6,232 nt of DNA, taken from positions 1-6,232 of the forward strand of contig SLQC01000032.1 in assembly GCA_007131625.1 (NCBI GenBank). The letters are read 5' to 3'. The stretch is from Balneolales bacterium (GTDB lineage Bacteria > Bacteroidota > Rhodothermia > Balneolales > Natronogracilivirgulaceae). Position numbers and translations under genes: made by a program. Position 1 is the stretch's first letter, and the number at the start of each line of letters is the position of its first letter. The notes under the pieces were generated by a model that was given only the letters and a program-made list of their open reading frames with translations, was not told the origin of the DNA and made no database searches. Of the stretch, positions 5,025-6,232 are shown piece by piece.

Positions 5025-6232
5025 TCAGTCCAAAAAATCTTCATACCGGACCCATACGTTCCGGCCGGAATGCCAGGCCTGCCAGGTCTGGGTACCGATA
5101 TTCCATCTGAACCGGTGAATAGGCTCGGCCGGCCTGTGCTGTTCAAAATTCGGGAGCTGATCGGGATGAAAAGCTTCGACGGTCAAGTCTTCATTGCTCA
5201 GATGAACGATATTGATATGGAAGGACTCCTCACCGGCCAGGGTTCCACCACCTTTCACCTCATCTACAAACCACAGACCGGCATTACCCCCGCCCCAGTG
5301 TCCCTTATCACGACGTCCTGCCGCCCAGCCACCGTGTCCGATGGCAATCATGCCTCCCGTGCCATAAGTGATGTAGTTGCCCTGGTATTCCCAGCCGACA
5401 ATTTCCCCGGTTTGTTCGTCCATCAAACAATTGACAGAAAAGAAATCATCAATATATTCATGTGGCAGGTTATCTGTTAATTCCCAGGTGTTCGGCTCAT
5501 AATGTACCTTCTCCAGATAGGTGTTTTCCGGCTGTTCGCTGCTGATATGCATAGGGATGGTTCGTGCATAGCTGTGATCATGGGCTTCCTTGATCAGTTT
5601 TGCTCCGTTGCGGTAAAGCACAGGCAGCCAATACTTGAGCAAATCCCGGTTTTTCAGGCTCATATTCTGCCTGACCGTTCCAAACAATCCCCTGTGCCAT
5701 ACCGGCAGGACATGGGTATACACCTCGCCGGCCGAAGGTTCATCCTGTGGTTCCAGCAGGTTCTTCAGCCATACATCCTGTCGGACTTCCGCGTGATGGG
5801 TTTCGTACCAGGGCCATTTATCCGTAATCAGCTCACCCTGCCAGTCCCGCAGTCCGCGGTCGGGTTGCCCCTCCCAGTTCTGGCTGCTGTCCAGGGCAAT
5901 TAGCAGCAGATAATCGGAAAAACTGAGTTTGCCGAAACCGCCCCGTCCGAATCCTTCCTGCAGCGATTCGGATGCCATGTTGGGATGGGAAGGATTGAAC
6001 TCACTGTAAAAGCCTTCGCTGCTGTAAGGCCAATGAAATAGCAGTTCCATCCAGTTGGCTGCAACATACTCCTGATACCCGGGTCCGGCACCCGAGAGCA
6101 GATCCGCCGGCCAGCGCAAATGGTTGCGTTGGCCCGTTTCGTGATTGCCAAGAATACTTACATGTGGAATGATCAGGTTTTCGTAAAGCAGCCCATCTAT
6201 TTCCTTGTCATAATGAAAATACCCATCGGAGG
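5025..6232 (-). CDS. Purple acid phosphatase-like metallophosphoesterase, N-terminus outside the window
   Basis: The open frame runs unbroken to the right edge: 401 residues are visible and the 5' end is missing. A possible TTG start at 6117-6119 is not the real one, because the frame upstream encodes SILGNHE (visible residues 25-31, 6138-6158), a core motif of calcineurin-like phosphoesterases. Further metal-site motifs follow in the family order: LPVWHRGLFGT with His179 (His codon 5694-5696), and AHDHSYART (5559-5585, visible residues 216-224). The last matches the GHxHxYxR block of purple acid phosphatases, with Ala in place of Gly. The first two family motifs (DxH and GDxxY/GD) must lie beyond the window. 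A Gly-rich segment (GTGGMIAIGHGGW) and a Trp-rich C-terminus follow. The expected activity is phosphomonoester or diester hydrolysis, probably extracytoplasmic; no signal peptide can be seen because the start is missing. G+C is about 53% by hand count, above its neighbour. Confidence 0.82.
   Translation of the reverse strand, partial: SDGYFHYDKEIDGLLYENLIIPHVSILGNHETGQRNHLRWPADLLSGAGPGYQEYVAANWMELLFHWPYSSEGFYSEFNPSHPNMASESLQEGFGRGGFGKLSFSDYLLLIALDSSQNWEGQPDRGLRDWQGELITDKWPWYETHHAEVRQDVWLKNLLEPQDEPSAGEVYTHVLPVWHRGLFGTVRQNMSLKNRDLLKYWLPVLYRNGAKLIKEAHDHSYARTIPMHISSEQPENTYLEKVHYEPNTWELTDNLPHEYIDDFFSVNCLMDEQTGEIVGWEYQGNYITYGTGGMIAIGHGGWAAGRRDKGHWGGGNAGLWFVDEVKGGGTLAGEESFHINIVHLSNEDLTVEAFHPDQLPNFEQHRPAEPIHRFRWNIGTQTWQAWHSGRNVWVRYEDFLD

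Noticed and set aside
4865..5110. Plus-strand open frame of 81 codons across the gap and the end of the phosphoesterase gene
   Set aside because: Its product is of low quality with many basic residues, it overlaps the 3' end of a real gene, and there is no ribosome site.
5070..5903. Two plus-strand open frames of 136 and 133 codons
   Set aside because: Both lie antisense to the phosphoesterase, whose frame contains clear metal-site motifs. They arise from its base composition.
6117..6119. TTG as the start of the phosphoesterase
   Set aside because: The frame continues upstream to the window edge and encodes the conserved GNHE motif, so the real start is outside the window.

Overview
The window looks like a carbohydrate-use region of a Gram-negative bacterium, most likely from the Bacteroidota/Balneolota/Rhodothermota side of the tree. 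That placement is an inference. It rests on secreted, signal-bearing forms of enzymes that are cytoplasmic elsewhere, a pectate-lyase-type polysaccharide lyase whose N-terminal signature is common in that group, and start codons preceded by A-rich leaders rather than clear Shine-Dalgarno sites. No ribosomal, mobile-element or phage gene is present to fix the taxonomy, and I see no CRISPR array, tRNA or rRNA.

Layout from left to right. Positions 1-258 hold the last 85 codons of a plus-strand gene that I cannot identify. Positions 259-565 are non-coding and contain a degenerate 17-bp tandem repeat (about 360-540) with a 69-bp higher-order period. The array runs up to a TATAAT hexamer just before the next gene. 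Positions 566-1507 (+) encode an exported hydroxypyruvate-isomerase-like TIM barrel with its metal-site residues present. A 63-bp gap separates it from convergent genes on the minus strand.

Reading down the minus strand from the right edge, the first is a metallophosphoesterase resembling purple acid phosphatases (5025-6232, N-terminus cut by the window edge). Next is an exported sugar phosphate isomerase/epimerase-like TIM barrel (3836-4798). Last is a secreted 686-residue polysaccharide lyase with a C-terminal beta-sandwich domain (1571-3631). The 226-bp and 204-bp gaps between these three genes make a single tight operon unlikely.

How they may work together (inference): the lyase would cut or bind an acidic polysaccharide outside the cell, and the two exported TIM-barrel proteins would act on released sugars or sugar acids in the periplasm. 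Both TIM-barrel proteins start with the same R-K-x-F-L-K-x-S export signal. The phosphatase may belong to a different unit: by hand count its DNA is about 53% G+C against about 43% for the neighbouring epimerase gene.

Nothing here amounts to a clearly new system. The points most worth a second look are the repeat array at 360-540, the altered active-site region of the lyase, the paired RK export signals, and two mutually exclusive hairpins at 3729-3780.
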